NCBI GenBank assembly: GCA_951799425.1
Contig: OX637399.1
Span: 33,639,701 to 33,703,700, forward strand
Source of the DNA: Ilex aquifolium
Taxonomy: Eukaryota; Streptophyta; Magnoliopsida; Aquifoliales; Aquifoliaceae
Reading direction: 5' to 3'
Length of the DNA: 64,000 nt
Translations under genes and position numbers: made by a program
Part shown: positions 23,901-34,610 of the stretch, piece after piece
Layout of the letters: every line of letters begins with the position of its first letter
Position numbering within the stretch: the stretch's first letter is position 1
Notes under the pieces: model-generated
The model's database searches: none
Told to the model about the DNA's origin: nothing
What the model saw: the letters and a program-made list of their open reading frames with translations, nothing else

Positions 23901-26657
23901 CAGATTTGATATATTTGACTGACTCATGAAGGTGATAATGTGCAGGCTAAGCCTAGTCAACAAAGTTGACTAAGTGTCAATATTTATAGCTGTGCTTCAT
24001 TTGTCGAGAGAACTGGAGAATTTTCACCACTGTTATTAGTAATGCAGTAAAACATTCAAAGAAATTGATAATCCAGCAGGGTGTTGTTTTAGGAAAAAGA
24101 TGAAGTTCCAGCAAGGATTGGTGGCTAATAATTACACTAATCCCCACACCCTGAACAATCAAATTCAGATTTACATCATTACGCTTAATGGGCTGAGGTT
24201 TTACATATTTTTCAGGCTGATATTCCATTAGAGGACTCAAACCATAACCTTAAAATGTTAAGTCTGTCAACTCCTTCAAGACCAAATTTAAAATGGATCC
24301 AATACCTAAGAAAAGTAGATATATTGAACATCATTGTTCATATAAGAGACACCAGATGAAAAAATCAACCTGACCATTCGTAAAAGAGAAATTGCAAGCC
24401 CCTTCCTGGCGTCCCAGTTGTCAAATTCCAACCGTGTCCTTTAGAAAAGATGAATGGGTAGAAAATTCTGAGAATCAACCCGCCAGTTCCAATATGCCCC
24501 CAATCTATGTGATACTAATCATCTGATGGATCATTTTTACTGCACACAGCTAAACCTACTAACCGGAGGACTCTGAAGAGACATGATAGAAATGTGTTCC
24601 ATAGCTCATAATCGTAAGAGTCAAGTTTTACGCATATATAATAAATAGAGTTTTTTTTTTAGCTAAAATTTTCACAGCCTTTACAAAGCAACTAAACCTT
24701 TGACACACTGCGCCATTTAGAGCCATAATTTCTGTGAGATCATACCCACAACTTTCCTTCACTACTTCAACGACAAACCTGTATTTTATATTGCTATTTA
24801 CTTAATGACAAATTTTCGGTAATGGTAAGAGATGAAGGCAACCTAGGCTTCGTGTTCCCTAATATTTGACTCCACAGGTGTATCGTAACACGGCATATGC
24901 AAGGAAACACCCAACTAGGAAGAATGCAATGGCAATTTTACAAGACAGCTACCACTTTAGAGAGAATGGAAAAAAAAGAAAGAAAAAGGAAATAGTCAAA
25001 GATCTCTAAATCAAAAAGCCATCCAAATACACAATACACAACTTCTATGACTTTTGTACGCACTTTTTTTTTTAACAGGTTTTTCGTACACACTTTAGAA
25101 ACTAATAAAACTCACAAAGAAAATCATGGAGGTGAAATGTGGCAGGATTATGTTCAATACAACTAAAAAAACTAACCCATACTTTAGTCCTATTAATGAG
25201 GGTACATGAGGGGTAAACTGGGAAGAAACCTAACCTTTAGCATTGCACAAAGTGCTGCCATCGAGTTTGAACTCCTAGTCTTAAGCTTATTGGGCAAAAT
25301 TTTAACCGCTACACCAGTGCCCCTTTACTGGATTTGATAGAGCTAATTCAGTAAAATTAAGGACATTTCTGCATTATGTTCAAAGTCTAAACTTCCAAGA
25401 GCGGCCAAATGTGCTAATATAAAGTACTAAAACTAGCCAATAATTCCCCCAAAGATGTGAAAATCACCATCTTCACATGCATAGACAAACCAAGACCAAT
25501 CACTTAGCATAACTTCAAAAAAAATTATTACCCAGTTTGGTGACTTAGGTCCCAATTTAACGAAGGAGTGGACTGGATACAGACCTACCATTGTTACAAC
25601 CTTACCACCTCACATAAGTAATGACCCAATACTTAAAACGATGAATCATATCAACTCGCACAGAATTAAATTAACTACAATTGGCACACAAAGCAACCTG
25701 AACAATGCCCCCAATCTGCTGCTCCCGAATCGATGCAAAATTCTGCAGTGTCAGCCCGTAATCCTTAATCCCATCAACAAGCTGCTGCACCCGAATCCCT
25801 GCCTGAACCCGAACCCTCTTCTTCTCCTTATCCACCTCCAAAACCTTAACAAAAACATCAATAAACATCATCAATCAATTAAAAAAATGGTAACAGCTAT
25901 CATATCCTAGAGAGCAATGGTCTTGGATCTAATGTGGGAACCTATGTGAAGATCTAATCCGTTGTGATTATCGGGTTAGCAGTGGCGTGATTATCGGGTT
26001 AGCAGTGGCTTCTAGCATTGAATACATTCCATAATCAATTCAATTCGATAGTTATAACGTAATAGGTCCCCAAATTAGTTATAAGTAGCATTATTGTAGC
26101 CAGATGTTGAACACCACCTTGTCCATCAATGCCAAATTCACCATCCCAGCCCTTGCCAACCCAATACCATTAGGAGATAGACCCGACCCAACTGGCCGGA
26201 TCTTGTAGTTCTTCTCATTCGCATCTTTCACGATGCTCTCTAATTCCTGTAAACTCTCGGATTGGAGGAAATTCCGGGTCTGGACTTCATGGGTCCCACT
26301 CCAGTTTGACACAGTATGAAGGTCTTCCGGAAGTGGGGCGTAACGGAAGAGCTGGGCTCTCTTGTGCTTGGCATTTTCGGAGAAAGGGAAGGAGTAGTAG
26401 GTGGCGACGCCACAACCGAGGAGGAGGAGGGTGTAGCCCAGGTACTTGCGGAGCTCGGCATCGGATGAGGAGGGAGAGGAGGAGAGAGATGAGGGGGAGG
26501 AGCAGAATGAGCGGGTGAGGTTGTATGTGTTTATGGGGCTTTGAGGGGTGGTGCTGGTGGTGGGTGGTGGAGTTTTGAGATGGGGAGGATGTGGGTGGTG
26601 GTGGTGGTTCTGGAGGAGGGTTTGGAGGGAGCGTCTGAGATTGAGAGCACGGAACAT
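17928..26657 (-). CDS. GLDH: L-galactono-1,4-lactone dehydrogenase, mitochondrial, 614 aa, seven exons
   Basis: Exons on the minus strand: 26657-26118, 25844-25698, 23193-22943, 20827-20642, 20118-19698, 18954-18814 and 18086-17928. All six introns are GT-AG and the sum is 615 codons. The enzyme oxidises L-galactono-1,4-lactone to ascorbate in the inner mitochondrial membrane, passes electrons to cytochrome c, and is also needed for complex I assembly. A Ser-rich targeting region and a hydrophobic segment (about residues 70-90) precede the mature part (FRYAPLPEDL). The FAD region RPVGSGLSPNG has Leu160 where covalent-FAD relatives have His. Ala217 in QNFASIREQ is the residue that keeps the enzyme from acting as an oxidase. 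The catalytic pair is Glu490/Arg492 in PIEQRW. Introns 2 and 3 are long (over 2 kb) and carry transposon insertions, but all exons are intact. Confidence 0.97.
18602..18622. repeat. Poly-C tract in GLDH intron 6
   Basis: About 17 C residues followed by an A-run, inside the intron between GLDH exons 6 and 7. A second, longer poly-C tract (23788-23817) lies in intron 2. Confidence 0.9.
21210..22206. mobile_element. hAT-like non-autonomous element in GLDH intron 3
   Basis: The left end reads GTGTTTTGAAAAGCG. The right end, reversed, reads CAGTGTTATTAAAGGCG. Both subterminal regions are packed with GCGAAGCG/CGCCTAGGCG repeats. TTATATA is found at 21203-21209 and 22207-22213, a 7-bp match of an expected 8-bp duplication. 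The interior holds GATCGCTGGACTCGATC-type repeats, an exon-like stretch ending CACAG/GTGAGT, and T-runs, but no transposase frame. It may be a deletion derivative of a larger hAT element. Confidence 0.75.
23294..23467. repeat. Two 87-bp tandem copies in GLDH intron 2
   Basis: CTGCATTTCAGGGGAACATC begins at 23294 and again at 23381. The two 87-bp copies differ at only a few positions (for example AAGGGGAAG against AAGTGGAAG), so the duplication is recent. Confidence 0.95.
23786..23846. repeat. Poly-C / poly-A / (CA)n tract in GLDH intron 2
   Basis: About 30 mostly C residues, then an A-run, then about 10 CA units. Confidence 0.9.
25195..25325 (-). mobile_element. Possible tRNA-derived SINE in GLDH intron 2
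   Basis: The minus strand reads GGGGCACTGGTGTAGCGGTTA, a good box A, and about 45 bp later GGAGTTCAAACTC, a box B-like motif. This layout is typical of plant SINEs. The 3' end and the target duplication are not clear. Confidence 0.4.
25959..26007. repeat. 23-bp tandem duplication in GLDH intron 1
   Basis: GTGATTATCGGGTTAGCAGTGG occurs twice in direct succession, with only one base between the copies, 125 bp downstream of exon 1. Confidence 0.95.
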
Positions 26658-26731
26658 TTGGTACCAGTGCTTGATTCTTGATTAGCGTATCAGTGTGGGT
26701 ACACGGGGCTTATCGCAGACACACTCCACTC

Positions 26732-26756
26732 AGAGAGAGAGAGAGAGAGAGAGAGA
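26732..26756. repeat. (GA)n microsatellite upstream of GLDH
   Basis: About 12 GA units, 75-100 bp upstream of the GLDH start codon on the plus strand; on the gene's strand it is a CT-rich leader, common in plant 5' regions. Confidence 0.85.
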
Positions 26757-26844
26757 CAGAGTTTGGTTTGGGTTGGGTTTGGGCCCTTGAAGTCCCAGTA
26801 TCTCCACTTGCCACATGAACCTACTTAATGAGGCAACATGAAGG

Positions 26845-27590
26845 CAGGGGCGAATCTAAGCATGGGTTCAGTGGGGCCTCCCCCGAAATTTTGAAAAGGT
26901 TTGGAATTTAATTGAAATTTTAAAATAATTTAAGAATTATCATCTTCAACCGAAATAAAATTATTCTTAATTATTTTTTAATGGTTTTAAATTATTTTAA
27001 AATTGTAGTTAGTCATCACTAACTATATATTTGTGATTCAGTACGGAACGGATTTTTATGATTATTGTTTATGATAAATTTTATATGAAAGACTTCAAAT
27101 TTTTTAATTTGAGATGGTTACTTTGAATTTCATTTAAAATTGATTTTTTATATTTAAATTTTAAATTTTGTTTGTGATAGATTAAAATTGTTTATTTTGT
27201 GATGAAATAATTTTTTTCAAATTGTTTGGAATAATTTTTTTTCTAATTTTGGATTACTGTATCTAGAATTACCTTTTTTGGATTAAATTATTTCAATTAA
27301 TTGGACTTTAGCAATTTGCTTTTGAAAGATTAAATTAGTTGCATATCTAAGTTTGGTTTAATAGATTTATAATAAATTGATTTTTCTAATAACAATTCTA
27401 TTAAATTTGTTCAATTTCTTTTCAATATTTATTGTCCTAACAAATTGTTTGTTAAAAACACAATGATGTAGTATTAAGTTCGATTCTAACAAAATAAATT
27501 AAGTTTTGAATCAATTACAGTTTTTTTTTTTTTAAAGTAAAATTAAAATTTTTAAAAATAATAATAATAATATTATGATTTGATAAACAT
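26845..27590. other. AT-rich spacer between GLDH and the CRAL-TRIO gene
   Basis: The stretch starts with GCAGGGGCGAATCTAAGCATGGG, a motif typical of an old plant inverted-repeat element, and then becomes very AT-rich. No matching right end was found. No gene is visible. Confidence 0.45.
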
Positions 27591-27994
27591 AACATTACCC
27601 ATCAATAAATAGATTCAATAGCTCGAAGGGACCGAGTACGACAATTGTCAATAGATTCAAAGGTAGAGGATCAGTGTGGTCCCAACCAAACCAAATCACA
27701 CTTGATTGAACAGTGAACACAATCTTACAAGTGTATTTGATACAAGCAACGTTACATTCAAAGTACAAATATAAGGGGAAAAAAAAAATTAAGTACCACA
27801 CTTTATATACATTATGATACATATCAATCATATATACAAAATAGTAATCAAACACACTCTGTTTCTTTAACGAAATGACCTTTTTACTTGCACAAATTAT
27901 AAGCATCACCTAACGCTGAAATCAAGTTTCGGGTGCATATGCTGACACCATTATTATGTACAAAGCTCGCGATCCCTGTGATTGCATAAACTCT

Positions 27995-30900
27995 CTAGAT
28001 GCCAGTTAACTCTCCAGAGGCCCATTTCTCTTCATACCTCCCAAATGAGGAGGAGACCATGGAGGGAATCCCAGTTAAGTGGAGAGGATCTGGTTCGATT
28101 CCATAATCTGTCAGTGGCCTGTGCTCCAAGACTTCATCATGATTTTTCACAAATTCAGGGACCTCAAGCTCTTCTTTCTTTATATCTTCCCAAAGGTACT
28201 GCAAGCGGCTAACATACTTGATTTTCTGATATAAGCTGCAATGAAAGAAAAAATATTGAGCCCAAACGCTGCATTAGCTGTTCAAGACATGAGAAATTAT
28301 TTGGGAAAATCAAGTGCAAATTGCGAAGTTTCAGGATGTGTGAGGCACAAAGGGAGGTGGGTTGGGGATGAGAAGGTAGGCAAGAGGTGATATGCAAACT
28401 TAAAATGTTATGATATTATACATTTATGCATGAGGGAATAATTAGTAACATATAGACTGTGGATTGCTGAAGAATAAGCAGAAGGATTGCTTATGGACTT
28501 GGTGTTTACAATTAGCTTCAAGAAAAAGTAATATCAGAATGATTTCAAACAGCTTATCGAGTTATGTCCATACAGACTATTGAATAAGGATCATCTGAGA
28601 AATCGGTGGAACCTCACATGTATGAAACTGATCCAAAAAAGAAAAAAAACCCCACTTCAAAACTGAATCCCAAGCAAATTGTAAACCAGAGTAGTCTCAT
28701 GATCACAAATCTCCGTTTTTTAGTGACCAATTCCAAGCAAACCATGAAGGAAATAATTCAGAAATATTTTAAAAACTGTTTCTAAACAGTAGATGTAGTA
28801 ATTACAATGAGATGTAATTGTGCTCAACCAAGATAACCAAAACAACTCACCCTCCAGTTAAAAATAATCTTCCAAGTGTGGCAAATATGAGCCTTGAGCG
28901 AAGCCCAGGATGGATGAAGTATACAATCTGAAGTCTCTCCTTACAGCCAGGGGGAAGAGCTTCATATATCCACCTCAAGATGGTCATGCCAGGGGAGTTC
29001 TCTTCCTTTTGCACTGTACTATGCATGTACACAATGCAGAATGGCCCTTCTGGCATCTCAGTAAATATTTTGTGAAACACATACCTTTTAAGCCGCTCCC
29101 CATTTATAACTGGAGCTGAAAATCATTGATTGAACAAGTGTATAATCATTGGCACCGACTTAGTCCAGAAAACAAGCCATTGTAAAAGACACCCAAATTT
29201 TGGCTAGGGTCAACAAAGAAATGTGGAACTAGACAATAAAAACTATTCAAAAAAATATATATATAAGGCACAATAGTGTTTACAGTGAGTACATTTCATA
29301 TTTCCAGTCCACAGAATCACACAACCACATAAGAACTCTAGCTTCTAGAATCAGGGAGGGAAAAAAGTGTGGTTGTTCTTCGGGTTGGGGAAAAATTGTG
29401 GTTGTACTTGGGGTTGGGTTTGTGCTAGGGATGGGGGTGCGGGAATTGAAGTTATCCATTGAAGTCCCAGACACATTTTTTGTAATTTGAACAGAAAGCC
29501 CTCTACTCTTCTTTCCGCAACTACAACCCTTGGTCCTAGAAATAGAAACTCATATCACAAGATGGGAAAAACGAGCATCACTGCATAGAAAATCTTCACT
29601 AAATGGTGGTTTTCCTGCATCCAGGTGATGCTCTTCTCTCACATAGGTTCAGGGAAATGCAAAATCCTGATGTTGCATGAAAAATACCAATAAAGATAGG
29701 GGAGGGAGAAGTACCCAACAGCTTCATCAAATCGACAACCATGTTTATTAATTCCTAGTAGCATGATCCAACAAGTGGAAGGCAAAAGAGAAATGGTGCA
29801 CGTTACAGTATTTGTGTAGAGGCCAGTGGAAATTAGGTTACCACTGCATCCAGAGCACAGAAAGCAGATCAGCTTTCCAAAACTCTGGGTTTTTCTTTGT
29901 TTTTGATAAATCAAGCAGCAAGAATGAAACTCTCCAATTGATCTGCAATCTATCTATCTAAGATTTATGCGTGCATTAAACACTAGGCCAGTATGGCTTG
30001 GGTTAGCTAAAATCTTGAATGAAACCTACACTAACACAATCAAAGCAAACCCACTGCTACTCCAAAACCCATGCTAATTCCTAGATTATTCAATGACCTT
30101 TGTATATTTTACTTCAAAACTTGATATAGTGTGACCTCAGTTCCACCCCCATCATATTTTCCAAATTATTTGTCAATAATGCTCATGAAACGCAGAGTCA
30201 CACAATTATAAATTTCAAAACTTAAAACTAAACTAAACAAAACCATTTCGGCAACCAATCTCCACACTAGAGTGCTCAAAAAGCTATTGAATAGGAAAAA
30301 ATATTAAGTGTAACCGTTACACCACGTCAGCAGTGCCACATGATGTAACTGTCCCCTAATAAGTACACAAATCACCAAGTGAGACATGCAAAAACTCATA
30401 ATCACCCAGCCATGTAATATATAACCACCTCCATGATAGGAAGTGGACTCCATTTTATTCACTTTGTAGCTTTTTATTGGATAGTTATATTACATCAACA
30501 TTGTTGGCATAGTATAACGGTTACACCCAACTCGTTGAATAGACTCAGAATATTCGAATATTCAAATATTCAAGTGACACCACACTACCCGTTCTCTTCT
30601 CTCTCTTCAGAATTTTCTCCTCTAATTTTTTCAACAAAATTAACTTAATATAGTCCTAATATGGAATTCTACTTACTTTTTTCCTGTATCAAATATTGCC
30701 TCTTTTTTTCTTTCCCTGAATTCAACGGACAATCGACTCTTTTCATTAAATTGATAATTCAACTTCGGTTTGTCTTTTATAACAGTTTCTCCTATATTTA
30801 TTGGATGTCTTGTTAAAAATTTAATAATTATGACACCCTTGTTTGTTTCATACGACACAAACTACAAGTCACAACTATGCGCTGTAAACTTTTGTGGATT

Positions 30901-31456
30901 TCATAAGAATAAAAGTTAATTTTGCTCTTTAGTTGTCTAATGATCTGAATAAAAATCCAGGCAACGCCTTTGCTAGTAGTCACAGACGCTCCACAAATCT
31001 TTAAAGCTTGATTAAATTACTCAAAACCCTCATGCAAAATGCACTAAAAAACCTCTAAATTCGAAATAAACCCTGCTGGTTGATATATTCCTCAATTTAT
31101 CTATCATAAGGATCAAATTCTGAGTTGAACACAGCTAAGAACTGAAAAATCCCCTCAAAGTTCATCACTATAACCAAGCAAACACACTTCAATAGATAGA
31201 AAAAGAGAGTAAATTATTTACCAGGGAAGTACTTTCCGACGACGCGGAAGATGCGATTGCCAGTTTTGTCAGAGCCACGTTCGATGCGGAAAAATTGCAA
31301 GTCGTCGAGATCGGAGAAGTCTTCGTCGGAAAGGAGAGAGGCGGCGGAGTCATGCCAGTTCTCAGTTTCTCGGTATCTAGGGGACAAGAGTGCTCGAGCG
31401 TCGATGCCCAGATCTGACGCCAAGACCACCACCGATAAATCGTCTGACGATCCCAT
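27995..31456 (-). CDS. CRAL-TRIO (Sec14-like) domain protein, 246 aa, three exons
   Basis: Exons on the minus strand are 31456-31222, 29115-28851 and 28235-27995. Both introns are GT-AG and the joined frame has 247 codons including TAG. Exon 1 gives an acidic N-terminus ending FRVVGKYFP. Exon 2 carries PFCIVYMHSTVQKEENSPG and LQIVYFIHPGLRSRLIFATL. Exon 3 carries KIKYVSRLQYLWEDI and the tail LEHRPLTDYGIEPDP. This is the plant family annotated as Sec14 cytosolic factor / GDAP2-like, with a CRAL_TRIO_2 type domain at about residues 55-200. Such domains bind lipids or other small hydrophobic ligands; the ligand here is unknown. No macro domain is present. The first intron is 2.1 kb with no bounded insertion seen. 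Confidence 0.9.
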
Positions 31457-31499
31457 TCACTGTGTCTGTCTCTCTCACGCTCTCTTTCTTCTCTCTTTG

Positions 31500-32463
31500 A
31501 CTTATAGAAACCGACGATTCAGGAAATGGGCGGTTTGTTCAATTATCCGATCATCTCACATCGGAGATTACCAAATTCTATCAATTAGTAAAGGTTCATT
31601 ATTAATGGGGCCCAATTGAAAAATTGACAACCTTATCCAAATTCTATCTTCTATTGGGACCCTCTGAGTGGATTTGTATTAAAAAATATTCTAATCATAT
31701 TCGACTTGTTTATTAATTTGTGTTTAATAATCTCATATCGAGTTTCTGTCATATATAAATTGTGTATAATTGATATATAAACGAGTCATATCGTATATTT
31801 CTTCTGATTGGCTTCATCTATATCCAATTCGTTTATTAATGTGTCAAATACACTCGTTTACTAAAAGAGTGACTTATGGTAGACCAAAACCCTATAATTT
31901 CTTGTAGTATTTTTGTCGTGTTAACGAATTGTGTCATATTTTGACACCCTCACTTATAGTAAATTTTTAAAATTTTAATTTACATCTCATATTAGAGGAT
32001 AGAAATGTAACCCAAAATTAAATATTTATTGTTTTTTGTGATTATTTTTTTGTTGTATTTCTCTATTATATTATTTTTATACGGAATAACTTGCATAATT
32101 TTAATTTTATGCATTTTACATGAAAATTTTATACTCAATTTCTTTAAAATAGAGTATATTTTTACCTTTTTAGTTAATTGAGAGTGCAATAAAAAAATTA
32201 TCTTTTAAATATAAATTAAAAATATAAAAATATTTTGGAGTGTAAAGTATTATTTGCTTTTCACCGTAGTGGGCTGTTGTGGACCAAACAAATAGAAAGG
32301 TTCCCTAAATTGTAAGGGTGGCTTATCAAACTTGGATGGAATTTGGTAAAGAGTGAGAGGGAGTTAGTTACGTTTTTTTTATTTCAACGGTCAGGGGTGT
32401 CCGCATTAATTTACATGCATTCAGTTAATTCTTTTTTTCGATCTGATTAAAAACATGTCATCT
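31500..32463. other. AT-rich upstream region of the CRAL-TRIO gene
   Basis: This contains the probable promoter of the CRAL-TRIO gene (31460-31560, with CT-rich leader) and then AT-rich spacer. No gene was recognised. Confidence 0.45.
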
Positions 32464-33153
32464 GGATCCAGCTCCTCTGCTGTTCTTAAAACAGCACAAC
32501 TTTGTGCCTTTTTAAAAAAAATCAATCAGACCCAAAAGCAAGGGTTGTACCACATAGATAGATCAGTGACTCATATAATATAATTTTTTTTTAAAATTTT
32601 TGTACATATTAAAATTCGAGCCGACTAATTAAAATTTAAGTCGATTAAAAATTATATTTTTTACGTATTAAAATTTGAGCCGATTAAAATTCGAGTCGAT
32701 TTGAGCTCTACTTAAGCTGTTAGTCCCGATTAAAATTTGATTCGAATCGATTAAAATTTATATTTTTTTATTTATTAAAATTCGATTCAAATTGATTTAA
32801 ATTGATTTTTTACGTATTAAAATTTGAGTCAATTAAAATTTATATTTTTTAATGTATAAAAAATTGGATCGATTAAAATTTGATTTGAGCCTCGAATAGA
32901 ATTTTAATCGGCTCAAATTTTAATACGTAAAAAATATAATTTTTAATCGACTTAAATTTTAATTAGTCGGCTCAAATTTTAATATGTACACAAATTTTAA
33001 AAAAAAATTATACTGCATGAGTCACTGATCTATCAATGTGGTCCAGCCCTTGCTTTTGGGTCTGATTGATTTTTTAAAAAAAGGCACAAAATTGTGCCGT
33101 TTTAAGAACAGCAGGCGCTGCTGTTCCTCCCGAACAGCAGAAGAGCCGGATCC
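32464..33153. mobile_element. Mutator-like MITE, 690 bp, long terminal inverted repeats
   Basis: CATGTCATCT occurs at 32454-32463 and 33154-33163, an exact 10-bp direct repeat right at both ends. The element starts GGATCCAGCTCCTCTGCTG and ends with its diverged reverse complement (CAGAAGAGCCGGATCC). The arms pair for about 200 bp, including AGACCCAAAAGCAAGGG and GTGCC motifs. The interior is made of repeated AAAATTTGAGTCGATT-type motifs in both orientations. No coding sequence. Confidence 0.88.
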
Positions 33154-33267
33154 CATGTCATCTACGCTAAAGTTAAATACCTTTGATTGAGCAATTTAAT
33201 GAGCTTGACTGACAGCTACTTCGAGTTTGTAAGCTTGGTTGTAGTAAAATCAAAATAAAAAAGTGAA

Positions 33268-34181
33268 AGAAAAATTTCAGTTATACCTCTTCTAGTTTAT
33301 CATATTTTCATCTTCACTAACACCCTATGTCAAATTAAAGGTATTAATTAGAATATAATTTTACTAAATTACCCATGATATATTTGAGAAAAAATTTTAT
33401 CCACACCACCTCTAGATAGACATATCTTCAATGAAACCCCATCTATTTTCTAAATTATTTTATGTATTAAAATACTAATTGATTAAAATTTGATTCGAGT
33501 TAATTAATTTTTTTTATGTATTAAAATTTGAATCGATTAAAAATTATATTTTTTTACATATTAAAATTTGAGCCGATTAAAAATCAGCTCGAATCAAATT
33601 TTAATCAACTCGCATTGAATTTTAATCAACCCAAATTTTGATACATAAAAAAATATAAATTTTAATCGATTCAAATTTTAATACGTAAAAAAAATAAATT
33701 TTATTCTACTTGAATCGAATTTTAATTGACACAAATTTTAATAAGTAAAAGAATATAAATTTTAATCCACTCGAAGTGAATTTGAATCAGCACTAATAGC
33801 TCAAGTAGAGCATAAATTGACTCGAATTTTAATACGTAAAAAAATTAAATTTAATCAACTCGAATCAAATTTTAATCAATTCAAATTTTAATATGCAGAA
33901 AAATAAATTTTAATCAACTTGAATTTTAATATGTAGAAAAATAAATTTAAATTTGCTAGAATTTTAATCGAATTTTTTGTAGAAAAATTGTTTGGGGTTT
34001 ATATGGGGGCATTTTTAGTATTTTAGATGAATTTTTTTTGTTAGAAATGATGTTTTAATAGCAAGAAGTGTCAGTAATGTTTAAATATAAACTAGAAAGG
34101 GTGTCAGTGATGTTTTTGATAATAAAAATGGTGTTCTTGAAAATATAATAAACTAGAAAGAATGTAACTAAAATTTCCTCC
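33268..34181. mobile_element. Second long-TIR MITE, 914 bp
   Basis: AAAGTGAA occurs at 33260-33267 and 34182-34189. The left end carries AATTTCAGTTATACCTCTTC and the right end, reversed, AATTTTAGTTACATTCTTTC, with TCTAGTTTAT shared further in. Inside lies a second, older end-like sequence (33390-33460) related to the TIR of the element at 9655. The middle has AAAATTTGAGTCGATT-type repeats like those of the neighbouring MITE. Confidence 0.75.
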
Positions 34182-34610
34182 AAAGTGAATTATTTTATAA
34201 TTTGAATGTATTTTTCATGGGTCGGAGTTTAGTGGAACTTGTGCGTCAAGGACAAGAGTGGGTGGAGGACCAAATCAATCGAAACGGAGAAAACAATACT
34301 CTAAATTTTTATTCAAATCTTCAATGATGCTGAATAATTTTACAATCAAATATTTATAGGCAACCCCGGTAATATAAAATTACGGTTAAAAACAATTATA
34401 ACAAGCAAACTTATGAAAATATCCCTAACAACGAAATAAACCAAAGAAGTGCATACAAACTTGGTCTGAAGGTCATTTTATGTAGAACTGCACAAAGCTT
34501 TCCAGGATGGGGTCATGGGCATTTTTCAGATACCATAGTTGAAATTTATACCAATCAGAACCCCGATTAGCGATGCTTTTGACGATCCTGATCTGTCATG
34601 TAGTCTCGTA

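Noticed and set aside
23593-23929. Frames with poly-Gly or poly-Pro across GLDH intron 2
   Set aside because: They translate the poly-C tract and CA repeat in the intron.
26306-26518. Plus-strand frame opposite GLDH exon 1
   Set aside because: It is a shadow of the Ser-rich targeting region of GLDH.
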